In this document: positions 34,484 to 41,693 of the stretch, piece after piece
Layout: each line of letters starts with the position of its first letter
Numbering within the stretch: the stretch's first letter is position 1
Assembly (NCBI GenBank): GCA_022843925.1
Contig: JALHMS010000004.1
Location: 4,033-49,075 of the forward strand
Direction: 5' to 3'
Origin: Burkholderiales bacterium
GTDB taxonomy: Bacteria; Pseudomonadota; Gammaproteobacteria; Burkholderiales; Ga0077523
DNA length: 45,043 nucleotides
Notes under the pieces: generated by a model
Database searches by the model: none
What the model saw: the letters and a program-made list of their open reading frames with translations, nothing else
What the model was told of the DNA's origin: nothing
Translations under genes and position numbers: made by a program

Positions 34484-35527
34484 ATGCGTACCAAGCGCAT
34501 CGTCCGCGCTGCCGCCATGCAGTTGTCCCCGGTGCTCGACAGCGCAGACGGCACGGTGGCGAAGGTGCTCGCGGCGATCGACGAGGCGGCGGGCAAGGGG
34601 GCGCAGATCGTGGTCTTCCCGGAGACCGTCGTCCCCTATTACCCGTACTTCTCGTTCGTGACGCCGCCGGCGCTCATGGGTGCGGAGCACATGCGCCTGT
34701 ACGAAGGCGCGGTGGTCGTGCCCGGGCCGGTGACGGACGCCGTGTCCGCCGCCGCGCGGGCCCACGGCATCGTCGTGGTACTGGGCGTGAACGAGCGCGA
34801 CCACGGTTCACTCTACAACGCCCAGCTCGTGTTCGATGCCGATGGCGGCCTCGTGCTGAAGCGGCGGAAGATCACGCCCACGTTCCACGAGCGGATGCTC
34901 TGGGGGCAGGGCGACGGCAGTGGTCTCGTGCCGGTCGACACTGCCGTCGGCCGCGTGGGTGCACTCGCGTGCTGGGAGCACTACAACCCGCTCGCGCGCT
35001 ACGCGCTCATGGCCCGCCACGAGGAGATCCACTGCAGCCAGTTCCCCGGTTCGCTCGTGGGGCCGATCTTCGCCGACCAGATGGAAGTGACCATGCGCCA
35101 TCACGCGCTCGAGTCCGGCTGCTTCGTGGTGAACGCCACGGCCTGGCTCACCGATGTGCAGGTGGCAGGCATCACGCCGGACCCCGGATTGCAGAAGGCC
35201 TGCCGGGGCGGCTGCTACACCGCGATCATTTCCCCGGAGGGCGTGCACCTCGCGCCGCCGCTGCGCGAGGGTGAAGGCATGGTGATTGCGGATCTCGACA
35301 TGAGCCTCATCACGAAGCGGAAGCGGATGATGGATTCGGTGGGGCACTACGCGCGTCCGGAGCTGCTGTCCCTGCTCCACGACGCGACGCCTTCCGCGCC
35401 GCTCACCGAGTTCGTGCCCAACCAGAAGAGTGTGTCCCATGAGTGTGCAGACCCCGACCGCACCGCCCCCGATCTCCACCCGGCAGCTGATCACCGAGGT
35501 GCAGTCGCGGGGTCTGCGGCTCGCTGA
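34484..35527 (+). CDS. Nit1C nitrilase (Nit6803 family)
   Basis: The 347-residue enzyme hydrolyses a nitrile to acid and ammonia. The catalytic triad is visible: Glu47 in [13 protein letters not shown], Lys129 in [13 protein letters not shown], and Cys163 in [19 protein letters not shown] and the long [19 protein letters not shown] segment fit the Nit6803 clade of Nit1C clusters. Its natural substrate is not settled; Nit1C clusters have been linked to cyanide assimilation. The last 30 or so residues (after PNQKS) lie in the 89-bp overlap with the radical SAM gene and look unlike a conserved domain. The start at 34484 has only a weak site. Confidence 0.93.
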   Translation: MRTKRIVRAAAMQLSPVLDSADGTVAKVLAAIDEAAGKGAQIVVFPETVVPYYPYFSFVTPPALMGAEHMRLYEGAVVVPGPVTDAVSAAARAHGIVVVLGVNERDHGSLYNAQLVFDADGGLVLKRRKITPTFHERMLWGQGDGSGLVPVDTAVGRVGALACWEHYNPLARYALMARHEEIHCSQFPGSLVGPIFADQMEVTMRHHALESGCFVVNATAWLTDVQVAGITPDPGLQKACRGGCYTAIISPEGVHLAPPLREGEGMVIADLDMSLITKRKRMMDSVGHYARPELLSLLHDATPSAPLTEFVPNQKSVSHECADPDRTAPDLHPAADHRGAVAGSAAR

Positions 35528-36560
35528 TCCGGACGCCGGCGCACCCGCGCGTCGGGGCGGCGCCGGGCCGACCGATCACAAGGCCGTCACCGTCGATGGT
35601 CGCACGGTGATGGTGCCGGTGCACACCGGTGGTGCCGGCGAGTCGCCGTTCTTCGCGACCGCGCCGGATGCCAGCGGCACCAGCCGGCTCCAGCGCGGGT
35701 CGATCCCGATCGCGAACATCAGCTTTCCGAAGACGCCGCGCTTCTACGCGCTGCAGACCTTCGACGGCATCCCGTACTGGAAGATCGCGCAACTGCACGG
35801 GTCGGATGTCCTGGCGACCACCGTGTTCCAGACATGCGTCCGCTACGGCAACCGGCGTACCGCCTGCCAGTTCTGCGCGATCGGTGAATCGCTCGCGGGC
35901 GGCCGCACGATCAATCGCAAGACGCCCGAACAGCTCGCCGAGGTTGCCCGCGCCGCGGTGCTGCTCGACGGTGTGAAGCACATGGTGATGACCACGGGTA
36001 CGCCCAACTTCAAGGACCGCGGCGCGGCACTGCTCACCGAGAGCGCCTTCGCCGTCCGTGCCGCCGTCGACATCCCCATCCAGGCGCAGTGCGAGCCGCC
36101 CGACGATCACGCGTGGTTCGCGCGGATGAAGGCGGCGGGCGTCGACTCCCTCGGCATGCATCTCGAGGCGGTCACCCCGACGGTGCGCGAGCGGATCATG
36201 CCCGGCAAGGCGTCCGTGACATTGCCGCAGTACATGGATGCCTTCCGCTCTGCCGTCGGTGTCTTCGGCCGCGGTCAGGTCAGCACGTACATCCTCGCCG
36301 GGCTGGGCGACACGCGCGAGGCCATTCTCGCGATGTCCGAGCAGCTCATCGCCATCGGTGTGTACCCGTTCGTCGTGCCCTTCGTCCCGGTGAGCGGGAC
36401 GCCGCTCGCCGAGCATCCGTCGCCCGAGCCCGCGTTCATGCGCAGCGTGCTCGAACCCCTCGGCGAGATGCTGGTTGCCGGCGGGCTGCGCTCGCGCGAC
36501 ATCAAGGCGGGTTGTGGCCGTTGCGGTGCGTGCTCGTCGCTGTCGGCCTACGAGGACTGA
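35439..36560 (+). CDS. MSMEG_0568 family radical SAM protein (Nit1C)
   Basis: The 373-residue protein is the radical SAM member of the Nit1C cluster. The cluster-binding cysteines are Cys133, Cys143 and Cys146 ([14 protein letters not shown]), a C-x9-C-x2-C spacing in place of the standard CxxxCxxC. A TIM-barrel-like core follows ([34 protein letters not shown]). A C-terminal CGRCGAC motif could bind a second iron-sulfur centre. The reaction is unknown; members may modify or build the nitrile substrate. The ATG at 35439 was chosen; a GTG at 35430 is an alternative. The first 89 bases lie inside the nitrilase gene. Confidence 0.92.
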   Translation: MSVQTPTAPPPISTRQLITEVQSRGLRLADPDAGAPARRGGAGPTDHKAVTVDGRTVMVPVHTGGAGESPFFATAPDASGTSRLQRGSIPIANISFPKTPRFYALQTFDGIPYWKIAQLHGSDVLATTVFQTCVRYGNRRTACQFCAIGESLAGGRTINRKTPEQLAEVARAAVLLDGVKHMVMTTGTPNFKDRGAALLTESAFAVRAAVDIPIQAQCEPPDDHAWFARMKAAGVDSLGMHLEAVTPTVRERIMPGKASVTLPQYMDAFRSAVGVFGRGQVSTYILAGLGDTREAILAMSEQLIAIGVYPFVVPFVPVSGTPLAEHPSPEPAFMRSVLEPLGEMLVAGGLRSRDIKAGCGRCGACSSLSAYED

Positions 36561-36564
36561 CGCC

Positions 36565-37110
36565 ATGGTGCCGATGCAGCCACCGTTTCCCTTCGTGCCA
36601 GGCGAGTACCGCGTGCGGCTCGCCGAGGCGGCGTGGGAGCGGGCGCAGTGCACGGCACTGCGGCGCGCCGTGTTCTGCGACGAGCAGCGCGTCTTCGTGG
36701 GCAGCGATCGCGACGACATCGATGCGGCTGCGCTGCCCATTGCGGCCATCGCATGTACTGCCGGGATGCCGGACCAGGTCGTGGGCACCGTGCGCATCCA
36801 CGAGACGGCGGCGGGCGAGTGGTTCGGCTCCCGGCTCGCCGTGCATCGCGATCTCCGCGGTGTCGCGTGGATCGGCACCGAACTCATCCGTCACGCCGTG
36901 GGCACGGCCCGCGCACGCGGCTGCACCCGGTTCCTCGCCCACGTGCAGTCGCAGAACGCAACGCTCTTCCATCGACTCGCGTGGCAGACGCTCCGCGAGA
37001 TCGACCTGCACGGCCGTCCGCATCACCTGATGGCGGCTGATCTGTCGGCGTACCCGCATCGTTCGCGCACCGACGTCGCCGTCTTCCCCGTGGCGAGGCG
37101 CGCCGCATGA
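36565..37110 (+). CDS. MSMEG_0567/Sll0786 family GNAT N-acetyltransferase (Nit1C)
   Basis: The 181-residue protein has a GNAT fold. An N-terminal RRAVFCDEQRVF segment is followed by VGTVRIHE, the acceptor strand WFGSRLAVHRDLRG, a pyrophosphate-loop region WIGTELIRHAVGTARARG and a final HVQSQNATLFHRLAW. These match the N-acetyltransferase of the Nit1C cluster. The substrate is unknown. It starts 4 bp after the radical SAM gene, and its stop overlaps the next start by four bases (ATGA), so it is translated together with its neighbours. Confidence 0.9.
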   Translation: MVPMQPPFPFVPGEYRVRLAEAAWERAQCTALRRAVFCDEQRVFVGSDRDDIDAAALPIAAIACTAGMPDQVVGTVRIHETAAGEWFGSRLAVHRDLRGVAWIGTELIRHAVGTARARGCTRFLAHVQSQNATLFHRLAWQTLREIDLHGRPHHLMAADLSAYPHRSRTDVAVFPVARRAA

Positions 37111-38090
37111 CCCTCGAAGACCTCGCCCAGGGGCTGCGCGAGAGTCGCGGTGTCGCGCACAAGCGCGACATCTCCGTGATGATGGAGACGCTCGCACGGA
37201 ACGCGCCCCCGGGGGGCGCCGTCGTTCCGGTGGGTGACGACTGCGCCGCGATCCCCGACGGCGACGGCTGGCTGCTCTTCGCGATCGAAGGGTTCATCAA
37301 CGAACTGGTGGAGCGCGATCCATGGTTCGCCGGCTGGTGCGGCGTGATGGTCAACGTGAGCGACGTCTTCGCGATGGGCGGCCGGCCCATCGCCGTGGTC
37401 GACGCCCTCTGGAGCAACGGTACCGAGCGCGCCGTGCCCATCCTGGAGGGCATGAGCGCGGCGGCCCGTGCCTATGGTGTTCCCATCGTCGGCGGGCATA
37501 CCAATGGTCGCAACGAGAGCGAGCAACTGGCCGTTGCGATCCTGGGCCGCTCGCAGCGCCTCCTCACGAGCTTCGACGCCAAGCCCGGCAACGTCCTGAT
37601 CGCCGCGATCGACCTGCGCGGATCGTATCGGGACCCGTACCCGTTCTGGGACGCGGCGACGACGGCAGATCCGGCCCGCCTGCGCGGTGACCTCGATGTG
37701 ATGACGTCCCTCGCGGAGCTCGGGCTCTGCGCGGCCGCCAAGGACATCAGCAACGCGGGCGTCGTCGGCACGGCGCTGATGCTGCTCGAGTGCTCCGGCG
37801 TCGGCGGCGTGATCGACGTGCGCGCCGTGCCGCGCCCGCACAACGTGCCCGACACGAAGTGGCTGCTCTCGACCTTTCCGAGCTACGGCTTCCTGATCGC
37901 GGCGCCGGAGCAGAATGTCCCGCAGATCCGCGCGCGCTTCGCCGCCCGCGGCATCGCCGGTGCGGTGATCGGGCGCTGCGACGACACCGGCGTGGCCCGC
38001 CTCGCTGACGGCGGTCACGAAGCCACCATCTGGGATTTCGGCACCACGGCCTTCATCGGCTGCGGGCCGCACGCGGAGATTCGAAGATGA
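37107..38090 (+). CDS. Sll0787 family AIR synthase-related protein (Nit1C)
   Basis: The 327-residue protein belongs to the PurM/SelD/ThiL-like ATP-binding superfamily. It has an N-terminal glycine-rich stretch, VGDDCAAI (40s), the MVNVSDVFAMGGRPIAVVDALW core, GGHTNGRNE, and KDISNAGVVGTALMLLECSGVGG in the C-terminal domain. By family it should form or use a phosphorylated intermediate with ATP; the exact reaction in Nit1C is unknown. It overlaps both neighbours by four bases (ATGA at 37107 and 38087). Confidence 0.92.
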   Translation: MTLEDLAQGLRESRGVAHKRDISVMMETLARNAPPGGAVVPVGDDCAAIPDGDGWLLFAIEGFINELVERDPWFAGWCGVMVNVSDVFAMGGRPIAVVDALWSNGTERAVPILEGMSAAARAYGVPIVGGHTNGRNESEQLAVAILGRSQRLLTSFDAKPGNVLIAAIDLRGSYRDPYPFWDAATTADPARLRGDLDVMTSLAELGLCAAAKDISNAGVVGTALMLLECSGVGGVIDVRAVPRPHNVPDTKWLLSTFPSYGFLIAAPEQNVPQIRARFAARGIAGAVIGRCDDTGVARLADGGHEATIWDFGTTAFIGCGPHAEIRR

Positions 38091-39268
38091 ACACCCACCG
38101 CAGGCTGCGCATCGCGCTGCTCACGCATTCCACGAATCCGCGCGGCGGCGTCGTGCATTCGCTGCAGCTCGGCGAGGCCCTGACCGATCTCGGCCACGAC
38201 GTCGTGGTCCACGCGCCCGATGCTCGGAAGGAGGGCTTCTTCCGTCACGTGCGATGCGGGACTGCGCTGGTGCCTGCGCGGCCGGTGAAGGGCGGTCTGG
38301 GGGCGCTCGTCGGTACGCGCATCGACGAGTACGTGCGGTACTTCTCGCGCCGGGACACGCCGGCCTTCGATGTCTACCACGCGCACGACGGCATCGGCGC
38401 CAACGCGCTCGCCACGCTCGCGGAGTGGGGGCGCATCCCGGGCTTCGTGCGGACGGTCCACCATCTCGATACCTTCCAGGACGACGCCGTCGAGGCCTGG
38501 CAGCACCGCGGCGTGACCGCAGCGGATCTGGTGCTGTGCGTGAGCCGCCTGTGGCGGGGTCTGCTGAGAGAGGACTTCGGGATCGATGCCCTGCAGGTGG
38601 ACAACGGCGTCGACACCAACCGCTTCCAGCCGCAACCGGACGGCACCGACGCAGCCCTGCGGGTCCGCTTCGGTATCGGCGCCGGCCCCGTGTTTCTCGC
38701 CGTGGGCGGCATCGAGGCGCGGAAGAACACGGTGCGCACGCTCGCGGCCTTCGCGCGGCTTCGGGTGCAGCATCCGACGGCCCAGCTCGTGATCGCCGGC
38801 GGCGCGAGCCTCCTCGACCACGCGGCCTATCGGGCTTCGTTCGAGGAAGCCTTGCGGATGTCGGGGCTCGAGACCGGCGCCGGCAAGGCGGTGGTGCTCA
38901 CGGGTGTGCTGCCCGATGAGCACATGCCGGCGCTCTACCGCAGCGCGTCCGCGCTCGTGTTCCCGTCCATCACCGAGGGCTTCGGGCTGGTGGTGCTCGA
39001 AGCGATGGCGTGCGGCGTGCCCACCGTGGTCTCGCGGATCGAACCGTTCACCGAGTACCTGCGCGAGGACGACTGCGTCTGGGTCGATCCGTTCTCGGTC
39101 GAAGCGATCGCAGTCGGCATGGCCCGGGCGCTGGCGCCCGGGACCGCGGCAGCCTGCCGGGTGGCCGGCGCCCGCGTCTGCGCCGGGCACACCTGGGGCA
39201 GTTCGGCGACGCGGCACATCCTGGCCTATCGGGACTTCATCGCGAGCCGGGAGACCGTCGATGCCTGA
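38087..39268 (+). CDS. MSMEG_0565 family glycosyltransferase, GT4 type (Nit1C)
   Basis: The 393-residue enzyme has a GT-B fold. An N-terminal domain has the glycine loop STNPRGGVVHSLQLGEAL and YHAHDGIGANAL. The C-terminal nucleotide-sugar domain has VDNGVDTNRF, VGGIEARKNTVRTL and the E-x7-E motif in EGFGLVVLE. It should transfer a sugar to a small metabolite or other acceptor made by the cluster (inference). No signal peptide or membrane helix is seen. Its last 8 bases overlap the MSMEG_0570 gene. Confidence 0.92.
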   Translation: MNTHRRLRIALLTHSTNPRGGVVHSLQLGEALTDLGHDVVVHAPDARKEGFFRHVRCGTALVPARPVKGGLGALVGTRIDEYVRYFSRRDTPAFDVYHAHDGIGANALATLAEWGRIPGFVRTVHHLDTFQDDAVEAWQHRGVTAADLVLCVSRLWRGLLREDFGIDALQVDNGVDTNRFQPQPDGTDAALRVRFGIGAGPVFLAVGGIEARKNTVRTLAAFARLRVQHPTAQLVIAGGASLLDHAAYRASFEEALRMSGLETGAGKAVVLTGVLPDEHMPALYRSASALVFPSITEGFGLVVLEAMACGVPTVVSRIEPFTEYLREDDCVWVDPFSVEAIAVGMARALAPGTAAACRVAGARVCAGHTWGSSATRHILAYRDFIASRETVDA

Positions 39269-39542
39269 GATGCACTTCCGGGTGACGTGGCCGGACGGCA
39301 GCGACACGCGGTGCTATTCGCCGTCGCTGGTCATCAAGGACTACTTCGCTGCCGGCGCGACCTACCCGCTTGCCGACTTCCTGATGCGCAGCCGCGAGGC
39401 CTACGGCATCGCCTCGGAACGCGTCCGGCAGAAGTTCGGTTTCCCCTGCTCGCGGGCGGCGCGGGCGCTCGCCGAGGTGGAAGGCATCGGCGGGCGGTTT
39501 CCTCCCGATGCCACCGTGACGGTGGATGCCTTCGAGGAATAG
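39261..39542 (+). CDS. MSMEG_0570 family nitrogen-starvation response protein (Nit1C)
   Basis: This small 93-residue protein matches the MSMEG_0570 family, found only in Nit1C clusters. The signature stretches are HFRVTWPDGSDTRCYSPSLVIKDYF and RVRQKFGFPCSRAARALAEVE. It has two conserved cysteines (Cys18, Cys63). No enzymatic motif can be seen; it may be a partner protein for one of the enzymes. It overlaps the glycosyltransferase gene by 8 bases and is followed by the flavoprotein gene after 66 bp. Confidence 0.9.
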   Translation: MPEMHFRVTWPDGSDTRCYSPSLVIKDYFAAGATYPLADFLMRSREAYGIASERVRQKFGFPCSRAARALAEVEGIGGRFPPDATVTVDAFEE

Positions 39543-39608
39543 CGCTGCTGGATGGCCTGCACGCCCGCCGATGAAAGGCGGTTGGCCAGGGACAGGAGAG
39601 TGGAACCC

Positions 39609-40916
39609 ATGAACGACCTCACACGCGGCACCGATGTCGCCACGCATCACCCGGTGATCGTGATCGGCGGCGGCCAGGCGGGCCTTTCGGCGAGTTGGTG
39701 CCTCGCGCAGCGCGGGATCGACCATCTCGTGTTCGAGAAGCATCGCGTCGGCCACGAATGGCGTACCCATCGGTGGGATTCCTTCTGCCTCGTGACGCCG
39801 AACTGGCAGTGCCAGCTGCCCGGGTTCCCGTACCCGGGGAACGATCCGTACGGTTTCATGCGCAAGGGCGAGATCGTCGAGTACGTGGAGAGCTACGCGC
39901 GCTCGTTCGGACCGCCACTGCGCGAGGGCGTCACGGTGACGGGACTGCGTCGACTGGAGAACGGCCTCTTCGAGGTGCGGACCGATACCGGGTTGCACAC
40001 CGCGGCGCAGGTCATCGTGGCCGCGGGCGGCTATCAGATTCCGGTGATACCGCGGGCGGCCGAGCGCATCCCCGATGACGTCCTGCAGATCCACTCCGCC
40101 GACTACAAGAGCGCGTCCGTGCTCCCGGAGGGGGATGTGCTCGTGGTGGGCTCCGGCCAGTCGGGTTGCCAGATCGCCGAGGATCTCCATCTCGCCGGCC
40201 GCCGCGTGCACCTCGCCACCGGCAGCGCGCCGCGCTCGCCGCGGATGTATCGCGGCAAGGACGTCGTCGAGTGGTTGCATCTGATGGGCTACTACGACAT
40301 GCCCATCCACGAGCATCCGCTGAAGGAGCGCGTGCGCCACAAGGCGAACCACTACCTGACGGGGCGGGACGGCGGGCGCGAGATCGATCTGCGCAAGTTC
40401 GCACTGGAGGGGATGCGGCTGTACGGCCGCTTCGACGGCGTGCAGGGTGGTCGCGTGCAGTTCCGCGCCGATCTGCGCCACAACCTCGACCAGGCCGATG
40501 CCGTTTCCGAGAGCATCAAGCAGACGGTCGACAAGTGGATCGCGAAGCAGGGTGTCGAGGCCCCGGTGGAGCCCCCGTACGTCCCGGTCTGGGCACCGGA
40601 GTCCGAACCCGTCGAGCTCGATCTCGCCGCGTCGAACATCCGCAGCGTGATCTGGTGCATCGGTTTCCGCACCGACTTCCGCTGGATCGAGGTCCCCGTG
40701 TTCGACGGCAGCGGGTATCCCGTGCACGCGCGCGGCGTGACGACCGCGCCGGGTCTGTATTTCCTGGGCCTGCCCTGGCTGTACACGTGGGGCTCGGGAC
40801 GCTTCTCCGGCATCGCGCGGGACGCGCAGTTCGTCGCCGAGCAGATCGACGCCCGGCTGCAGGCGATCCGTTCGTCGACGTCGACGGCGGTGAACGTCCT
40901 GGCGCTGGGGTCCTAG
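39609..40916 (+). CDS. MSMEG_0569 family flavin-dependent oxidoreductase (Nit1C)
   Basis: The 435-residue protein is a class B-like flavin oxidoreductase. The FAD motif is VIGGGQAGLSAS (18-29), with the RTHRWDSFCLVTPNWQCQLPG segment after it. A second dinucleotide motif VVGSGQSGCQIAEDL binds NAD(P)H, and VIWCIGFRTDFRWI near the end is the ATG-like motif. It is the last gene of the Nit1C set and could oxidise or N-hydroxylate the product (inference). The start at 39609 has an AGGAGA site; an upstream in-frame start at 39552 lies too close to the preceding gene. A strong hairpin follows. Confidence 0.92.
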   Translation: MNDLTRGTDVATHHPVIVIGGGQAGLSASWCLAQRGIDHLVFEKHRVGHEWRTHRWDSFCLVTPNWQCQLPGFPYPGNDPYGFMRKGEIVEYVESYARSFGPPLREGVTVTGLRRLENGLFEVRTDTGLHTAAQVIVAAGGYQIPVIPRAAERIPDDVLQIHSADYKSASVLPEGDVLVVGSGQSGCQIAEDLHLAGRRVHLATGSAPRSPRMYRGKDVVEWLHLMGYYDMPIHEHPLKERVRHKANHYLTGRDGGREIDLRKFALEGMRLYGRFDGVQGGRVQFRADLRHNLDQADAVSESIKQTVDKWIAKQGVEAPVEPPYVPVWAPESEPVELDLAASNIRSVIWCIGFRTDFRWIEVPVFDGSGYPVHARGVTTAPGLYFLGLPWLYTWGSGRFSGIARDAQFVAEQIDARLQAIRSSTSTAVNVLALGS

Positions 40917-40927
40917 CGGGCCGGATC

Positions 40928-40963
40928 GTGCGGCGGGCAGCCGCGTCATCCGTGCCCGCGCAC
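40928..40963 (+). terminator. hairpin after the Nit1C operon
   Basis: An 11-bp stem (GTGCGGCGGGCA pairing with TGCCCGCGCAC past one bulged G) and a 13-base loop lie 12 bp after the flavoprotein stop codon. There is no T-run. It probably ends the Nit1C transcript before the next gene at 41006. Confidence 0.55.
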
Positions 40964-41005
40964 CACGCGCGTACACTCCGGTCTCCGTCGTCGAACGAGG
41001 AGACC

Positions 41006-41626
41006 ATGCTCATGTCACGCCCCACCGCCAATCCCCGCCAGGTCGACTGGGCGGGAGAGAACCCCGGCATCTACCTCAAGGAAACCGCCGACGGCCCGTA
41101 CGTCGCGCTCGTCAGTTTCTTCCGCGTCGTGCTCTCGCCCCATGGTCGGGGCCATGCGGCCTTCATCCTGCTGGACCCGGATGGCGATGGTGCCGATCCC
41201 CTGCGTCCCAACGTCTGCGCCACCGACAACGAACCCATGGCCGAGTGGCTGCGCGATGGCTTCGTGCGGCACTTCCTGGCGTTCCGCAACACGACGGGCC
41301 TCGATCGCACGCGCATGATTCCCGGCTGGGACTTCGTCGCGGGCGGCGATGGCCGGACGGAGCACATGGAGTGGTTCCGCACCTCCCTGGGTCAGGTCCA
41401 GCTCGCCTGGAAGGACTGGGGCGCGAAGTACGAGGTCGAACTCACCGACGGCCGTGCCGTGACGGGAAGGCACGAGATGTTCTCGACGTTCGTCGACGTC
41501 CACCGTGCCGAGGGCTTCATCAACGGTCGGCCGTTCCCGGGACGGCCGTTCCCGCGCGAATTCGCCGGGCGCAAGGATTCCAGCACGGCGTTCCTCGCCT
41601 TCGCGGAGACCTGGCTGCACGCGTAG
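41006..41626 (+). CDS. conserved hypothetical protein, family not recognised
   Basis: The 206-residue protein is soluble, tryptophan-rich and without signal peptide, membrane helix or repeated motif. Notable stretches are DWAGENPGIYLKE, VALVSFFRVVLSPHGRGHAAFILLDPDGDG, HFLAFRNTTGLDRTRMIPGWDF and HMEWFRTSLGQVQLAWKDWGAKYEVEL, with NGRPFPGRPFPREF near the end. I do not recognise the family. The gene is real: a strong AGGAGA site precedes the ATG at 41006 and codon use matches the neighbours. It lies after the Nit1C terminator hairpin and 67 bp before the four-domain hydrolase gene, so it may belong with either. Confidence 0.8.
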   Translation: MLMSRPTANPRQVDWAGENPGIYLKETADGPYVALVSFFRVVLSPHGRGHAAFILLDPDGDGADPLRPNVCATDNEPMAEWLRDGFVRHFLAFRNTTGLDRTRMIPGWDFVAGGDGRTEHMEWFRTSLGQVQLAWKDWGAKYEVELTDGRAVTGRHEMFSTFVDVHRAEGFINGRPFPGRPFPREFAGRKDSSTAFLAFAETWLHA

Positions 41627-41693
41627 CGCGCAGCGTCCGGCCGGAGCCGATGCGCATGGACCGGTCACCGACCGAAAAGCAGAGGAGATTCCG

